Source: Cyclaneusma minus (Eukaryota > Ascomycota > Leotiomycetes > Marthamycetales > Marthamycetaceae). From it: 64,000 nucleotides of DNA. The stretch spans positions 1-64,000 of the forward strand of contig JAKZHN010000050.1 in assembly GCA_037179335.1 (NCBI GenBank), written 5' to 3'. Under the pieces are notes generated by a model. That model did no database searches. It had not been told where the DNA came from and saw only the letters and a program-made list of their open reading frames with translations. Of this stretch, positions 23,641-35,905 are shown piece after piece; the first letter of the stretch is position 1; every line of letters begins with the position of its first letter. The position numbers and the translations under genes were made by a program.

Positions 23641-25315
23641 GGGGTGTGAGTCACGTGCGTACGCAGGGGGTTATTAATAAACATTTGATTGGGACTAGCT
23701 CAAAAAAGGGGAGCGAAGCTTTAGATTAGCCAGGGTATTAAACACCTTAGCTAATTAGTGTTTGGGGCGCTAGCGCGTGTGATTAGCGCTAAAAGCTTAG
23801 GGCACGGGCACGTGGCACGTGCTTGGGGCATATGGCGTATAATTACGTAAAAAGCTTTTATATATTTTTAAATATTGGGAATTTTTTTTTATGGTAAGAG
23901 CTTTTCGATGATTTTTATTATTATTATTTAGATTTAGATTTTAATTTGGTTTTTTTAAACCCATTTTTATATTCGAATAATCGTTTTATTTATAAAAACT
24001 ATTTTTTCCAATGCTTTATTGCAATTTCTTTTAATAAAAGCATTAAAAGGGTTGTTATTTTTATTAATTTTATGTTTTTTATAGCTTTGGCGTAAATAAA
24101 AAATATTAGCTATTAGTTTTTTTATAATGGTGCCCAATTTAACAAAATACTTATATAAAAAATATATATATAAAATAATTAGAATTTTTAAAATATCCAG
24201 CTTCTGCTTTTTAATTATAAAATTAAGGGTTTTATTTATAGATATCTTTATATTAAATCCTTGAATTATGGCTAAAATTTTATTTATTAATATATTTTTA
24301 GTAATTCGTTTGTTTTTAATAAGGCTTTAATGAATTAAATTATTTTTAATTTTAAAAGTGTTTAATTTTGTAAATAATTTATTTGCTAATATAATTAAGT
24401 ATTTTAATTGGGAATTATAGTTTAAAAATTAATAAAAATATTGAGCATGGGTATAACCCTTCCAGCAATAGGCAATGCGAAAAGCGTGGATAATAGAGAT
24501 TGATTTTTATAAATAGCTTTAAATATGGCTTTAAAAGCTTTGCTTGCTTATGTAATTATTTAGCAGCTTTAGGCAAGAAGTTTCAGAAATTAATTATTTT
24601 TTAATATTTCCCTAGCGGCTTAGCGGCGGCTAATGGTAATTAATAAATTTAATAAATAGCGAAATATATTTTTAAAGCTATTTATAATTTCCTTAAGTTT
24701 TCCTGATAGCAAACTCCTTTAATAGCCTAAAGACAAGCTTTTTTAATAATAATAAGCGGGTTTTAACGGGTAAATTATAAAGCGTAATCGATTGAAAAGC
24801 AATAAATAATGGTGGTTAATAAGCGGTAAATAGCAAGGCATATTTTTAAAGCTATTTATACCCATTTTTGGCAATCCGATAGCGAGCTCCCCTAGTAATT
24901 TAATTGTAAGCTTTTTTAATAGCAATTTTTCCAATAATTTAGCGGCAAATTGAAATATTAAAGCCGGTATGAAAATTAGCGCATTTTATATTATAATAAA
25001 CAGCGTATTTTATATTAAAGCGATTGGTATATTTTATATTAAAGCGGTTGGTATATTAAATACATTATATTAAAATATTTTTAAAGGGTTAAAAATTAGC
25101 ATCCTTTTTAGCGAGAAAAAGAAATGTTTAAAAAACTATTTAAAAGGTTATAGGATTATATAAAAGCCTAATAATTATATTATAATTTTTAATAGCTAGG
25201 AGCTTAAATAAGCTATTTTAATTTATAATAAAGAATTTGCAAAATAGCGGTAAGCTATAATATACTTGGAAAAGCTATAATATAATAGCCCTAATTATTA
25301 AAACAAAATAATATT
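23641..25315. other. decayed repeat DNA, possible hAT-like terminus at 23.64 kb
   Basis: The first 250 bp are moderately GC-rich with palindromic cores (gcacgtggcacgtgc, gcgctagcgcg) and start CAGGGGTGTGAG, which resembles a hAT end. I found no matching inverted end or target duplication. After about 23,870 the sequence is AT-rich and gene-free. Confidence 0.4.
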
Positions 25316-28300
25316 TGCCCCTTAATACCTTAGGCAGCTAGCGGTGGTCCGTGCACCGTAGCCAACGCTAGCGCCGAAAGAGTTTAAATAATTTTATAAC
25401 GGAGAAAAAAGCCTTTTTTTCTCCTTTTTATTGCAATTAATACAGCTATTCCCTATTTTTGCTTAAATTTATAAATAATGCCCATTCAGATTTTAATAAA
25501 TTATGAGCCCGGCTTTGCCGATTTAATAGCTAAATTGCAATTAATAAATCGCTATTGCTTTTTTAATTTTAAATTTAAAACGCTTTTTTATATTTGCGCG
25601 TATAGCAGCTTTGCATTATAAAATTAAAATCGGCTTTTTTATTATATCCCGCAATAAAAGAGTCAAGCCCTATTTAATTTTATTTTTTAATTCAAATTAA
25701 AATAATTTTTTAAGCAATTAAAAAGCTTTATATTTTTAAATTCATTTGCTTAAAAAAAGTCTTTAATTGCAGCTTTTAATTTGCAATAAATAAAATAATT
25801 TACCTAGTTTTAGTTTGAAACAATTTCTTGCAAATTGCAAAAAATATAAACACTATAAAAATCAAAATTCCAAATTAATTTATAATAATTAATTATAGCT
25901 AAAAACTACAATAGTGCCGCCAAATAATATATTCCAATCTTTAATTTTAATAACCATTTAAATTAATTCTTTTAAATAAAAATTAAGCTTTTTAAAAAGA
26001 AAATTTATTATAATATCCAAAACCCGATAAAATTCCATGCTTTAATTAATTAAATAATTAATATTAAAAGCTCAAAAATTGCAGCCGCTATATGTGCATT
26101 TGTTATAGCTATTGCAATTGCTATATTTATTATAGTCTCAATAATTATACTATTAAATAATAATTTATTTATAATTAATATTAATAAATTAGCCAATATT
26201 ATTACCAAATTTATAATTAATAGCATTATGTATAAATTTAGGAAAAGAAAATATAATAAGTATATTAAAAACTCGATTATTGCAATTATAATTATAGTTC
26301 CCTTTTTTTTTAATTGCTTATATATTTTAAAATTATTTTAAATTAAAATATAAAAGAATTTATAAATTATTTGCTAATAGTTATATAATTAAAACTTGTA
26401 TATTTTTTATAAATATTAAATATAGCCGCTTTTAATTATATAATTAATTAAATTAATTAAATTAATTATTAAAATATATACCGATTAAAATTAAAAAAAA
26501 TAGCCTATTTATTGCAATTTTATGTTATTAATATATATAATTCTTTTTAATAGTATTATAAAATACTTTTCTTATCTTGCAATTTGGTTCCAATTTAACT
26601 TTTTAACAAAAGCTATATAATATTGATTTTAAAAATAATTTTAATAATTTTAAAATATAATTTAAAAATAAAAATAGCGAAATTATAATTGAAGCAAATA
26701 TATATAAAAGATTATATATTATAATATATATCAACGCCAAAAACTAATAGTAATATATATTGCAAAAATAGCTAAAACTTTAAAAGAAAATATTATAATA
26801 ACCGGTCAAAAATGAATTAATTTAAAATTATTAAATTAATTAATCGGAATTCTTAACATTTATAAAAAAAATAAAAAACTATATTTAAAAACTATAATAT
26901 AAAAAAAGAAATTATGTAAAATTAAAAAAATTGGCAATTTTTATAAAATAACGATATTTAATAAATTAATTAGAATTTTAATTATTTAAAAAAACTGCAA
27001 TTATTATATTATTGAAAAATAAAAAATTAAATTTTCAAAAAGCTTAGTCCGTATGAAAAGAAAAAATTTAAATTTATTTATTTCGATATTATTAAAAGTT
27101 TTAATTAATTTTTTTATATAAATAAATAGCTATTTCAAATTATTAATTGTTATTTAAAGAAAATCTGATTTAGTTTTTATAAAATAAAAATTAAAGCCAA
27201 TAAAAAGCTAAAAATATAAATTAAAAAAGAAAAGCTATAAATTGACTGCAAAATCAAAGCTTGCAAAAATAAGAACACTTTTAAATTGCTTAAAAGTATT
27301 AAAAATAAAAGTATATTAAAAGCGTAAAATATTAGCCTCTAATTACATTTTTATATTAAAATAAACTAGCCAAATACAATATTTAAATTATTTAAATTAA
27401 TATTAAATCAATTTTTTTAACGCTTAATTGCCAATTCAATTTTAAAACAAAGCTATCAAATATAATATTTATATTTAAAAGTATAATAAAAAAGGCCAAT
27501 AATTAACAAATATCCAATAAATCCCAATAAAATTTATTTTTAAATAATTCCCAAAATTAATTATATTTGGGTATTTGGCATTAAATACTATATTTATTTA
27601 AATTGGAAAACTCTATTTTAAAATTAGCAATATAATAGATTAATCAATATGAAAAAAATTGGTATTTTTATAAAACATATAAAAATTATTATTAAATAAT
27701 AGATGTTTTTTAAAAAAATTAGAAAACATTATTCGGATTAATCAATACAAAGTTTTGAAAAATACTTTAGCAATATTATTAAATTAAAAATCCAATTATT
27801 TGCAAAATATAAAGGCCTGGCTAGGAAAAATACATCGGATTGCAAGCAATTAAATAAACTATTAAAAAATATTTTAAATGCATTATTTTAGGCATTTAAT
27901 TTAAAAAAGCAATATTAGCCAAAGTTTAAACTATTTTAAATATTTAAATTACAATTAATAATAAATAATATTTTAAATTTTAAAAATATTACTTTGCTTT
28001 GAAATTTAAATAAAATAGCAAATTTAGCAAAAATGATTAAAAAGAAATCGGCCAATAAGATTTTAAAATCCAATAAAAAAGCAAAGCGTTTTTATATTAA
28101 AAAAGAGAATTTTTAAAAATTTAAATTTAAACTTCACAATTTATATTCTTTTCCAATTATATTAAATATAATAATAATAATAATATAATAAATTTGCAAA
28201 TTAAAAGACAATAAATATTTTGGCTATTTTTATTAATTAATTAATAGTTTTAGCAAATCAAAATTTGAAATTAGCAATTATATAAAATTAGGATTATTTT

Positions 28301-28825
28301 TTTAAAAAAAGGTTTAATGAAAGACGCTAGAAACAAAAATATTGCTAAAATTTAAAAATAAAAAACAAAGCTTGCAAAAATTATATATATAATATTGGTA
28401 TAAATGAATTATAATAATAAAAATTTAAATAAATAAATTAATAATATTATACAAAAAGCCTATCCAATAATTAAAATATATGGAATTTATAAACGGTATA
28501 ATTAAGCCGCTATTAAAAATTAGAATTAAATTTTTTATATAAATAATGGAAATAATAAAATAAAACAATTAGAAAATTAGAATATTAAAAAATAAAAAAT
28601 AAATTTTAAAAAAAAGAATTAAAATAGAATAGTATTTGTTTTTTTAATGCTTTAAGCAATTAGCGGTAATTTATCCATTATAGCCGATACTAGCGCCGAA
28701 AAAACCTAAATAGCTTTATAATAAAGAAAAAAGCATTTTCTTTTTACTATAATTAATACAATTATTTCCTGCCCTTGCTTGAACCTATAAAAATGCCTAT
28801 TTGGCTTTTAATATAAAGCTTTATT
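25316..28825. mobile_element. decayed LTR-retrotransposon-like element
   Basis: Two direct repeats of about 180 bp begin TG at 25,316 and 28,637. They align along their length: agctagcggtgg against aattagcggtaa, ctagcgccgaaa in both, gccttttt/gcattttc, and aatacagctattccct against aatacaattatttcct. Most differences are C/T or G/A. The roughly 3.1 kb between them is AT-rich with no recoverable polymerase or gag frame. Direct-repeat ends of this size spaced 3.3 kb apart fit the LTRs of a RIP-destroyed retrotransposon, but primer-binding and polypurine sites could not be recognised. Confidence 0.6.
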
Positions 28826-31480
28826 AAATATTTATTATTTTTTATATATAAATTTTAGTTAAAAATTAAATAATAAAAATAAAAGATTTCAAATTTAATA
28901 AAATTCGCTTTTACAATTTAAATAATTTTAATTAGTAAAAAATATTCTTAAATATTTTTACCAAAGTTATTAAAGCTATAAAAATTAAACAATTATTAAT
29001 ATATAAGCTTTTAAAATTAATTTTGTTTTAAATTTATTTATTTTGCTTTGCCAATAATAATCATTTAATTTTAATATAATTTAAAAATATTATTATTACC
29101 AGCCTAATTATACCAATTAAATATTTTTGGATTTTTTTAATTTCTGGAATTTAGTTTTAATATAATTAATTAATTTTTTGCCTTTTTTTAAATAAGAATT
29201 ACCCGTTTTTCTATATATAATAATTTACATACCGTTTTTTAAAATATATATTTATATTTTTTAAATTTAATTCAAATTTTAAAAAACCAAATAATTTTCT
29301 ATTATAAAAATTTGGCAATAATAATATTTTCAATAGGAAATTTACATTTTAATTTAAAAATAAAAAAGAATATCAAAAATAAATTAAAAAATAAATTAAT
29401 ATAAGCTTTAAACGCTTTAAAATATTTAAACCAATATAGTAATATAATATTTAAGGCCAATAATATTATAGCAAATTGTAATTTAACAAATATTATTAAA
29501 AATTATTTATATTATTAATAAGCTTTTATAAAGTTTATATTATTATTTTTTATTTAGATATTGGATTTAATTAAAATAAAAATTATAAGTTAAAACGTTT
29601 TTCAAAATTCTTTTAATAATCTAAAATAATAAAATACCTTTATTTTAAATAATTTTATACTATAATTAAAAAGAAATTTATAATATTAATAAAATACAAA
29701 ATTTTTAAATTAACTTTAAATAATATAATAAAAGCTTTTAATTAAAAGCCGATTTTATTTATATAAATATTTAATTATAAATTTAATTTTTATAATTTCT
29801 TACTTAAATATGAAATATATTTATACGCTTATAGAAATTTCTATAAAATAATTCAAAATATTTATTTGATTATATTAGCTTTATATATGTTTTATATTTT
29901 TTATGCGTTTTTAATTAAATAGCTATTTTAAAAAACAATTAAGCGTTTTATTCATTTTAAATATAAGATACGCATTACTACGGTTTTTTTTTAAATTTAT
30001 TAATTTTTAAATTATTTTAAAATTTAATTAATAAAAGCTATAAATTAATTAAAATTAATTATAATATTATTGGCCGCAATATTGATTTTTTATATTATTA
30101 TTATTTAATAATAATTTTATTTTTAATAATAATTTGATTAATAATAATTTTATTTAATACTATATAAGATTAATTAATAAAATTAGCTAAATTAAACTTT
30201 TAACCAAATTAAATAATATATATATATATAATTTTTATTTAATTTATTGCCAATTTTTTTAAAATTTATTATAATATTGCTTTTTTTTCACAGCATTGCT
30301 TAATATATTATTATTATATATAAACCGCCTGTAAAAGCTAAAAGAAATAAAGCTAGCTAATTTAATTATTGCTAAACATACAATTTTTATTAATTTTAAA
30401 AGCAAAAAGTATTAGCAATGCTTTATAATTAAATTATTTGGCAATATTATTAATTGAAAATTAAATAAATAAAATATAGTTTTTATTTTTATTATAAAAG
30501 CTAAGCTATTAGCTTAATTTTAAATTATCAAAGAAACATTTATATAAAAGCGTTTTTTAAAAAAGAAAACATTTTTTAATAGTAAATTTATTTAGTAATA
30601 TAATAATTTTTAAATAATTTGTTTTTTAAAAGCTAATATTTTTCAATTTATTACTAAATTTCGCTATATTAATATTTATTATTATTAATTATAAAAAAAC
30701 ATTCAAAACAAAATTAAAATTAAATAAATTAAAATAGCAAATATAATTGCTAATAATATAGTTAAAGCTTTGTTTTTAAAACAAAATGTTTTTTTAAATA
30801 GCTAAAAATAAAAAATATTAGAACCCTTTTAATATAATGCTAAAATATAATAAAAAATTAAATATAGAGATTATTTATAATTTTATCGTTTATATCTTTA
30901 AATTTCTATTATTTATTGTTTATTCTTTTAAATATTTGCAAATTTTTAAATTTAAATTTATTTTATTTTATTTAAACATTTAACTATTTTTTATTAATGT
31001 TTATATTTTGAAAAATTATAAATATTCTTTATTGTTTTATTTATTTTTCTATTTTGAATTATTGCGTTATTTTTTTCTGGATTTTATAAATAATTTATAA
31101 AGTTTTATTATATATTATTTAAATTGATAATAATTATAAATATAAATTTATAAAAATACTAATTTTTATAATATATTAAAAATTAAAAATTAAAATATTT
31201 TCCTATTTATAATATTTTAAAATAATATTTAATTTTTGTTTTATATATAAAAAAGCCTAAAATAATATATTATAAAATAGCAAAATTTGGTACCAAGCCC
31301 GGCCCCGGTAAAAAATAAATTCAAATATAAAATATTATTATAATATTATATTAAAAATTTAAAACATAGCCAGCTATTTTTAAAAGGCCGCAAAACCTGC
31401 TAAAAATATAAATTAAAATAAATATAGCCTGCGAAAAGTTTTCCTTAAAGCTCTCTAGCCAATTCGATATATTTTATCCC
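28826..31480. other. AT-rich RIP-type sequence, nothing recognisable
   Basis: Continuation of the second AT-rich block. No open frame above chance, no repeat pair that I could align. A short less-mutated patch (ccaagcccggccccgg) occurs near 31,293. Confidence 0.7.
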
Positions 31481-31490
31481 CTGCCTATTA

Positions 31491-31840
31491 TTTTACACAT
31501 CCACCCGTCCCGGTATGCGCATGCCTTCGCTGCGACCAAATTCCTGCCAAGGTTCTTCAAGAATATCCTACGCGTGACCCCGCCGACGCGGGACCCGGCG
31601 AGGTAGTTTACCAGGAGCGCGATACTAATAACTGGTTACCCAATTTGGGTATATCGTCCTAATTGGCCAGGTACGCAACCGGTTTCGTCTCTAAAATATC
31701 CTGATTTATTCCAGCTAATAAATAACTCCTTTTCTTAATTGCTCCGGCTCGCGCTCCAACACCTCCCGTCGGCTCGGATTAATGGAAGGCCCTCCAAAAG
31801 GGCATCGAATTCTGGCAAGCTTAAAAGGGATAAGCCAAAT
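31491..31840 (+). pseudogene. Cys-motif family copy D, RIP-damaged exons 2-3
   Basis: The partial exon 2 reads through a family cysteine cluster (VCACLRCDQIPAKVLQEYP, matching copy A's WECAKCLEVPIEV region) to an in-frame TAA near 31,660, then a donor gtacgc. Exon 3 near 31,740 matches copy A's Pro-rich linker almost exactly (APARAPTPPVGS) but has in-frame stops directly after it. The exon 3 acceptor appears mutated (cttaatt instead of cctcag). The stops sit where a C-to-T change would convert a Gln codon. No exon 1 is seen; AT-rich DNA replaces it. Confidence 0.75.
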
Positions 31841-32590
31841 CCTGCTCGGCCCCATTTTATCCAACCCAGCTTTATACGACACCATTGCATTTCACACGGA
31901 TTGTGCCAGCCCGTATCAAATCAAACCTAGCATCCGCTTTCTTAACCCGTTTCTCTTATGGTGGTTAATAAACCTACCCTAATATCGCAGCCACCGCCGA
32001 AAACGGCGTCCCTAACTACCCAATATTCCTTGGAATATTGCCCGCCGTCAATTTTTCCAACGCCAATGCTACCTTTGCTAATGCCGTTATTATCGATGCC
32101 GCCATCGTTGGTGCTTTTACTCGAAGGTCGAGGACGCGCGATTAGAATAAATCGTCGAAAATGAAGCGGAATAAAAGATAAGGGTATAAAAGCACGCTTG
32201 AATTAAAAATAAAATAAATGGTCGAATGGGTAAACGGGTAAATATAGGGTTTTAAATACTTTGCCCTTTTATTTTTTATATTATATAAATTGCCGATATA
32301 ATTATAAAATATAAAATATAATATTTATATAAATATTATTTAAACCTTAATTATTTTAAAGGAATTTTATTGCTTAACCTAATTTATAAATAGCTTCCTT
32401 AATTGCTTAAATACCTATTTTGAAAAATCCTTAATTTTGCCCCGAAAATAAAAAGGCGCTTTATATAATATTTATTTATTGGTATACCTAGCTGTCGTTT
32501 AAAAAAAAAGCTCTCCTTTAGGCTTTTTTTCTCTCCTTCGCTTGGTTTCCCAGCCTTTACCTTTGGCTTTTCGATACACACGTCTCCAGC
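31841..32590. other. moderately AT-rich sequence without a supported gene
   Basis: Less mutated than the surrounding AT block. Frames at 31,739-32,164 continue past copy D but show no domain. A remnant that reads like part of a coding sequence (around 32,010-32,140, Asn/Ala-rich) could not be assigned. Confidence 0.35.
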
Positions 32591-32639
32591 TTACAACGTC
32601 GTCCTACTTGGACTTTGCCTGCTATCGTGAAATTTGCGC

Positions 32640-33008
32640 ACGTATTTTAGCGCTTTATTTTTTCTATCCTCCGGGCTTAAATTATCTCCTTTTTATAATA
32701 CGAGCGTAGTGTATTAGCAAGTATTAGAGATTTAATTTATTAATCCCCGTATTAATTGCAAGCAATCTACCACGCTTCCTAGCCCCGATTTCAAAGCAAT
32801 CTTTGTAAAATTTACTCGAATAAAATAAAGTATTGGTGGATAATTGTCGAGGTAAGCTTTATTTTAACCGTTAACCCCGATCCTTATTTTATTATAAGCT
32901 TCTCCCCCTCGCTTTTTTACCACGCTATTCAAAAGAATCTCCTATTAATTTGGTAATTAATTCGGCGTATAGGAACTTATAGCGAAGCTTTATACAAAAA
33001 ACCTCAAG
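32640..33008 (+). pseudogene. Cys-motif family copy E, promoter and exon-1 relic
   Basis: A mutated version of the shared promoter block (tttttctatcctccgggctt) at about 32,660 is followed at 32,845 by a 27-nt exon-like stretch. Its ATG has become ATA. It ends GTCGAG|gtaagctttatt, the family's intron-1 donor. A hAT-type MITE is inserted just downstream (33,017), and no exon 2 follows. Supported mainly by the donor context and order of elements. Confidence 0.45.
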
Positions 33009-33016
33009 GTTATAAT

Positions 33017-33721
33017 TAATATTTCCGATAATCCGGCCGGACCGATTTGTTTTTGGACCGTATTAATACGGTTTGCCCTTTTAAAAAATAATCCGGATTA
33101 AAAAAATTTGATTTAGGTTTTTTATTTTTTATTTTAAATTATAATAAAATGGCGAAACGGTGGTTTAGACTATTTAGCTATTTTTTGCCAAGATTTGCCA
33201 AGGCTTGGCGGGCACGGACAATTATATACAGCTATTTAATTAATATAAATTCTAACTTTTACTATTTTTATATATAATTAACGTAATAATATTTAACATT
33301 ATTTTAGCTATAAATGCATATATTTTTTTTAAATTAATATTTAAATTATAAGCTTTTTTAATTCTTAAATTTTAAATTTTATAATACCAATTTAAAATAA
33401 ATAGTTTTCAAAAATAAAAAACCTATATAAAATCCAATATTTAATAAAATATATTTATTTTTAATAATATTAATAGAAATGGATTTTCTTTAATTTAATA
33501 AAATTAGATTAAAAATTCAATTTTATTAGTAATAGGCAAATATATAAGAAAATATTATTTTGCTATTTTTAGTATTTTAAATTATAGTAATTATAGTAAA
33601 AATTTAAAACCGTGATTTAAACCAAAGAAATTTAATTTATAGCTTTTTGAAATAATTTCAAACCGTGCCAATATAATTTAAGGCCTGAACCGCGCGCGGT
33701 TTTAAACTATAAAAAACATTA
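33017..33721. mobile_element. hAT-type MITE family 1, copy 3 (RIP-mutated)
   Basis: The full-length 705-bp copy without the nested insertion. Ends TAATATTTCCGATAATCCG (left) and TAATGTTTTTTATAG (right, read inward), both derivable from CAGTGTTTCCGATAGTCCG by C-to-T and G-to-A changes. Target duplication GTTATAAT at 33,009-33,016 and ATTATAAT at 33,722-33,729, again differing by one G/A. The internal stretch gatttgccaaggcttggcgg is identical to copy 1. Confidence 0.85.
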
Positions 33722-33729
33722 ATTATAAT

Positions 33730-34851
33730 ATCGAATTAGCTAGCTTTAATACCTAACGACGTGATAAATAACCCAAGCGGTCCTTCCCTATTTATCCCGA
33801 GTTGCAAATATTCCAATTATGCTTAAAGCTTTACCGAAATCTTTTATAATTACCCCAATCGCATTATTAGGCCCGGCGATACTATTAATTATAATAGCAA
33901 TGGCTATTTAATTTAGTTTTAGCGCCTCGAGTGGTTAAATACGTGGTTTTTTTTGTTAATATCGTGATTTATTTTTATAGTTAACCCAACGGCTCTTTTA
34001 TATAGCTTTTTCGGCGCGCGCTATTATATTATATCTCGGCTCGGCCGAATATTAAATATATTAGCAAGCTATTAATTAATGGAATTCACGAAAAAAATAA
34101 GCCAAATTTATAAATATAGCTTTTAAAACCGCAGCTTTTTTTTTCCTAATTTTCCGATCTTAGCGATAAAATTATATTCGGCTAAAATTATAATGGATTT
34201 ATAAAGCATTTAAATATACGATATAAAGCAATTGCGTATAAAATTTGGGGCAAATTAAAAATAATCTTATGCATAATTATAATTGGATTTAAAAGAGAAA
34301 ACGCAAAATTAATTACCAGCGGCTCGAATGGTTAATTATTTCTTGCCACGGAGTAAATAATTGCTATTATTTGATTATATTGCTATTGGCGGTAGCCTAA
34401 CCACGTTATTTCCAAGCTTTTGCAGCGTTGCGTATTAACCTATAATTTTTATCTATTATCCCGAAATCACCAATTTAAATATATAATATAATACCTTAAT
34501 TTATATTGCGCCCAGCCTTTCCTTTTCTCCGCGCTCCGATAAACGATGCAAAATTTCCATTACCGGGTACCAAATATTCGGGCTTTCCGGCCTTTGGTTA
34601 TTCCATAGCTAAAGTTTTAGGTAGCAAAGGTTGCAAAAGCTTTAATAGGCGCTAAATTTTCGCTTAATTACTAGCGCCGACCGCTTAGCTTAAAATAAAG
34701 CGCGCTTAATTTGAAATTTCTTAGCACCCCTCGCTTTACGTCGCCGCAATAGCGTAGCTTAATTTTCTCGACCTCCCTGCTTTAAATATCGAGGCAAAAC
34801 CTTCCAGCAATTATACGCTTTCATGCCTAATTGCTTTACCTTTTTACTAAA
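33730..34851. other. partly mutated sequence upstream of family copy F
   Basis: Mixed AT-rich and moderate-GC sequence. A decayed promoter-like block (cctttccttttctccgcgct) at about 34,517 resembles those upstream of family copies A-C. No open gene. Confidence 0.4.
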
Positions 34852-35330
34852 ATGGACTAGTGGCAAGCTTTTGCCGAGGTAAGCTTTATTCTAACGCGTC
34901 GACCCTGCTTTCTCTCTTTTAAAAACCTCTCGGTCCCCGCTTTTTCGCCGCGCTATTTAAATAAATCTCCTACTAACCTATTACGGCGTATAGCAAGCCA
35001 AGGCCAGGCTCCACGTGCAAAAGGCGAAGGCGATGGTTTCGAGCTGGTTGGCCTCCGTGCCGAAAAACGTGGTGGACGACCTAAGCTATAAGGGTCGTCC
35101 ACCCGTCTAGGTGTGCCTATGCCAATCATGCTCGCAAACCCTAATTCGAGCTCTAAACCCCGATCGTGTCGCCGGTCCGGGCGATACCCGGTATACCAAA
35201 TTCGGCGTCGTGACCTATATTTGGGGCCCACGTAATACGTATTTCCCATAATATCGCGATCCTATTTTAGCTAATATAAATGGCTTTTTTTAAAATCCGA
35301 CCTAATCGCTAGCCTTAGCATGAAATACGA
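34852..35330 (+). pseudogene. Cys-motif family copy F, RIP-damaged
   Basis: Exon 1 (34,852-34,878) reads Met-Asp-stop-Trp-Gln-Ala-Phe-Ala-Glu and ends at the usual gtaagctttatt donor. Exon 2 from 35,021 preserves the family core (SSWLASVPKNVVDDLSYKGR), but it has a TAG where copy A continues into its Cys cluster, and two of the cysteines are changed. The acceptor gcgcag has become gtgcaa, as expected from G-to-A and C-to-T changes. The minus-strand frame at 34,953-35,249 is its antisense shadow. Confidence 0.8.
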
Positions 35331-35900
35331 ATTACGCTAAGCGATTTAAAGGAGTTTTCGATTATAAAACTCGCAAAAAGCCTAAAAAATTATAATAAAT
35401 TCTTCCCTCGCGGCGGCAAATTATGCAATATTTTTATCGACCTCGTTTTCCTTTTCGCCTTTTATATACAAATTATTATAACGCGTACGAAAGCGTATAA
35501 AAAAGGTATAATCGATGGTTAATAGCGAGATATAATGCGTTATCGGGGGCTAGGGATCCATTAACTTTATTATTTTAATAGGAATCGTTTTTTTTATATT
35601 AAATTTCGTCGTGAATTTGAAAAAATACGTGTATGATATAAATATGATTTTTTATAGCGCGACCTAGTAGCTAATCCGCTATTAGCAAAGCAATTAGCGA
35701 GAAAACCTTTTTATACGTATTTAATTGCCTTTAATAATCTCCGTATTATAAATAATTTCTAAAGCGTTACTAAGGTAAATTTTATTCCCGCGCAAAAATG
35801 CCTATTAATTATTATTCTCGCCCTTTCGTAAATTTTAATAGATCCCCCGCTATATTAATATTTAAATTAATAAAAATAATACCAAACGTTTTTTATAATA
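35331..35900. other. AT-rich sequence between family copy F and the LTR element
   Basis: Decayed sequence with scattered GC. No open frame or repeat recognised apart from the target site at 35,901-35,905. Confidence 0.5.
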
Positions 35901-35905
35901 TCGTT

